From assembly GCA_030704615.1 (NCBI GenBank), contig CM060731.1, positions 83,370,756 to 83,434,755 of the forward strand: a DNA stretch of 64,000 nucleotides, read 5' to 3'. Source of the DNA: Takakia lepidozioides. Lineage: Eukaryota > Streptophyta > Takakiopsida > Takakiales > Takakiaceae. Below the pieces are notes generated by a model, which made no database searches, was not told the origin of the DNA, and worked only from the letters and a program-made list of their open reading frames with translations. This document shows, in pieces, positions 61,193 through 64,000 of the stretch (its first letter is position 1; every line of letters begins with the position of its first letter). The position numbers were made by a program, and so were the translations under genes.

Positions 61193-63999
61193 TCAATGAT
61201 TTCTGGAATCCCTAAGGAGGAGTTTGTGCAGCTCATTCACGCTCAACGCCGGTGCATGAATAAAGTCATCAATAGTCACGTTCATCCTCAACCTCTTCAG
61301 GTAAATGTAATACAGATGCTTGCACGGATAATACTTCGAACCCTTCTTTGCTTCCATCAACGAGAAGTCCGTACAGTTGCAAGTCGGCTCCACTCCAATC
61401 GTAATTGTGTATACATCGTCGCGTACAGCCGAGCCGGCCGTTGCCATCCGATACACACGCCCAAGGCCGGGTGGGGGTACGTCCACGGAGCTCTGAATAG
61501 TGCAAGCCATCCCAAGAGCATTGGCAATCCGAGTCTCATTCAACTTGTTGGGAGGGTGTCGTCTCTTCACTCTTCCGAATCGCATTGTGGGATGTGCAGA
61601 ATTGTCCAATCCGTCTGTACTGGACCGAGCAGTCTGCAATGGCTGGGTCTGAGGAACCGGAAATGCGTGGGCCGGGATGTCTGTGCGTTGCACCATTCGA
61701 AATCCTGCTGCAGATAGAGCATCCGCCTCATTCTGAGAGAGGCTGCAACCCGGTGCAACAGGCCAGACGCCCGGAGGCTCCGGCATTCCCTGAATCCCGT
61801 ACTTGGGCTTGCCAAATACACAGGTCATTATGTCGTGCCTACAGAACCAAAATGTCTGCGTTGTGGCGTGAGCAAATGTGGGAGTCAAAAATCTGCCGCT
61901 GAAACAAGGTGCAGGTACAGCACCGTGTGGGTTCCTCCGAATCATCTCACCACAGCGTGCTCTCGTATCCACCCGGATGGCGCAACACTTCCCTCGAAAT
62001 GCCGGCAATGTCCTCGCAATTCTCCACTGTGACTCCGACACTCTTGTCTCCACAATGGGAATGTTGTATTGCTTTACTACAGATGGCTCGTTATGTTGCC
62101 GGGGCACGCGCCCTGTGCTCAAAGGAGATGGCGATCTTGAACGTGCAGGACGTGCTCGACGAGACCTCCTCGGACAACATCACCGGACCACGAGGGAGCG
62201 TGCGAATATTCTTGTCAGCTCGCCATGAATCCTCTTCTCCGCCAGGTGCCTCGTCAAGTCTTCGTCTCACTGGACGGGTATGAACATCTCCTTCCAAATG
62301 TTGGCCTCTTCGCAGCAATGGCGTGTCCCGAAGGCCCTCTCGCAAGGCCGCCGCCCACTTCCGAGGATTCTTCGATCTGGAGGCAGTCCGCATCAGCATT
62401 TCCTGCCTGTCCGGCCCCAAGCCCCACTGTTTCCCTTTCAAGAACTCGTTGTACCTGCATTGCTGCATAATTGACCTCACAATGTCCTCCGTTGTGGCAG
62501 TGAGGATGTCCACCAGATGCGCCGCAGAGGAGGCACGCCAGGAAGAGTGCACTGATTCGGCCATGTTTGTCGTGGGCATGTCGGTGTCGGAGTCGAGACA
62601 CATTTCCTGCACAAGCACATGTTGAGGTTACAAGCAAGTTACAAATATGGCCAAGAATAATATCCAACGGGACGCGAATTCGTGCAACTCACCTCCCGCA
62701 TATAGTCGCCGAACTGGAGGAAACGATAATGCCACCATGCTAGCCAACTGACCATTGCTCCTTCGTCTGATTTCCTTACAGCACCTGACGATGTCCACCA
62801 AGCCCGTATGCATGCAAACTGTGTCTCTGCATCATCCAAGGTGGGAGCGCGCTTCCACGCAAGGCACATGGAACGGTGCTCCTCTCTGAAATCTGGCGCC
62901 ACGAGCCTGGTTGTGTACTGCGAAAGGCTCTGCAGAAAATGGAACCCACAAGATCTCTCCTTGCCCAATTTGCTTGTGCGTTGTCCGCCATGAAACCACG
63001 GAAATTGGGAGGGGGCAATCCCGCCTTGGCCATCTGTTCGTTTATTCCCTGCCAAAGAAGCATCTCCGATTGTGTGTCCTCTCCTTTCATCTCACAAATA
63101 GCAATTGTCATTAGCATCCTGCAGTGGGTGTCGTAGACATGTGCACCCATTGTCACCCACTGGTGATTTGTAATTCGCTTGATATGGTCGAACATGACCC
63201 AACTGTTTGACAAGTTCCCACTCGTCATCCTGTCGACCAGTTCGACGCCACTGCTAGGTCCACACGTGGACATTTTGAATACGAAACAACGATCTGCCTC
63301 AGTCCCTTGTCCTGGAAACCTACTTCCATGAATGTAGTCATATCCACATCGTCGCTTCACCTCCAGAATGGAGTGCATATCCGAGCCACGCCCAATTTTC
63401 TGTTTGCATGAGACAATGTGGTTTCGGACATTCGGTGAACATACGTGGGACACCGACTCCAGCAATGCCTCCATTTCCTTCTCGTCGAGAGGAACTCTAT
63501 CGGAGCCGTCTTCCGACATAATTCTGGCCAATGCCATCTTATGGGCGGCTTGGAGCTGTATCTGTTTGGGTTTGGCACCCGGTCTCAACTTAACCTCCTC
63601 CTGAACGAGCTGCTCTGCTTCGTGGGCAGCCTCCCGCGAGTTCCCCCTCGCCAATTTGTGACAATGGGAACCAACGTGTATGCAAGCTGGTGTGAGGTCA
63701 GGGAAACGGTGCAACACATAGAATTGCTTGGCATTACAAACAGACATGCAGTGTGGTGGTTCTTTGCAATGCGCACACTTAAATGTGGAGTTCGGAACCT
63801 TCTCCTGAGCTCGAAATGGTTGGTGAGCTGTGCCTGTCCAATCGGTCTCGTTCCTGTGACCTCTGGATTTAAAGTGGAAGCAAGTTGGGGAGAAACACCG
63901 CAACGCGCCCGCACAAACAACGTAGCGCACCCGCACACCATCAAGCATCTTCATGCTGGTGGTTTTGGTAACGCACCAAGGATGACCGTCATGTTTTCT
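61193..63999 (-). pseudogene. MULE transposase of T2, SWIM finger kept, frameshifted
   Basis: N-terminus beyond the window. Exon 1 to about 62690 carries the Cys-rich finger (RCFSPTCFHF ... FKCAHCKE), VMFDHIK and FRGFMADNAQ. It then lacks ~44 bp present in T1 between the second Asp and the CGFH motif (near 62975), shifting the frame. Intron ~62607-62690 matches T1's position. Exon 2 continues the Arg/Ser-rich region, with another frameshift near 62110. The C-terminus 62122-61193 includes a SWIM zinc finger, CNC...CKH (about 61317-61383), typical of MULE/FAR1-type proteins, and ends at 61193. T1 and T2 are thus damaged in complementary places. Confidence 0.82.
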
Positions 64000-64000
64000 A

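Larger units (their letters stand above)
60013..64000 (-). mobile_element. T2: second MULE-like unit, minus strand, continues past the window
   Basis: The terminus at 60013-60033 is followed by CATGAGC heptamers, a second terminus at 60433, phased GGCGCC palindromes (60678-61030), and the minus-strand transposase. Between 60034 and 60432 there are inverted heptamers (GCTCATG at 60232-60256), suggesting a short, degenerate non-autonomous derivative or a nested terminus. No gene is seen in 60034-61190. Confidence 0.75.

Overview
The window is a stack of nested transposable elements from a land-plant nuclear genome. I see no ordinary host gene and no rRNA or tRNA gene. The evidence for a plant is several Ty3/Gypsy (Metaviridae-type) LTR retrotransposons of plant character, initiator-Met-tRNA primer sites, GT-AG introns, and a Mutator-like (MULE) transposase with a SWIM zinc finger. 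The species cannot be fixed from this sequence. The large, heavily nested, TE-rich structure and the unfamiliar families would suit a big non-flowering plant genome, but that is a guess.

Layout. (1) 1-13145: a young 12-13 kb Gypsy element, here 'A1', with near-identical LTRs and an unusually long coding region: a 231-aa ORF, gag, protease, RT, RNase H, integrase, then about 1,550 residues of repeat, globular and coiled-coil sequence. (2) 13146-15342: the 5' end (LTR, PBS, gag, start of protease) of a minus-strand Gypsy element 'D', interrupted by A1. (3) 15343-19539: a decayed plus-strand Gypsy 'C', followed by its probable 3' LTR and non-coding debris to about 22340. (4) 22341-37628: minus-strand pieces: a fragment of a MULE accessory gene (G2), then an LTR and integrase tail of a third Gypsy element 'R'. 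A second, defective copy of the first family ('A3', 24645-37046) sits inside that R LTR. (5) 37638-50445: a large MULE-like transposon unit 'T1'. It holds a divergent pair of paralogous unknown genes, a nine-exon gene with an amino-methyltransferase-like fold, a 1.5-kb array of 29 palindromes with a 53-bp period, and a SWIM-less transposase gene. (6) 50433-51463: a second palindrome array, then another exon fragment (G1) of the methyltransferase-like gene. (7) 51464-60012: the 5' part of R (LTR, tRNA-iMet PBS, gag, protease, RT, two RNase H-like domains, integrase). (8) 60013-64000: a second MULE unit 'T2', minus strand, with its own palindromes and a transposase that keeps the SWIM finger but is frameshifted.

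How it fits together. Element R inserted into an exon of the methyltransferase-like gene of one T copy, splitting it into G1 and G2. A T element then inserted into the R integrase, leaving a 9-bp target duplication (8/9 match) now found at 37629-37637 and 60004-60012. The two halves of R, and G1/G2, now lie in opposite orientations about 14 kb apart. An inversion between inverted T copies, with one breakpoint at a palindrome core near 50440, explains this.

Most novel: a MULE-like transposon family whose cis-sequences are 20-22-bp palindromes spaced at near-integer numbers of DNA helical turns (42, 53, 63, 73-75 bp). These lie between its divergent genes, inside introns of its methyltransferase-like gene, and next to its ends. 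I know of no described system with this combination. The nearest analogy is the Arabidopsis VANDAL MULEs, where an element-encoded factor recognises short repeated motifs in its own copies.
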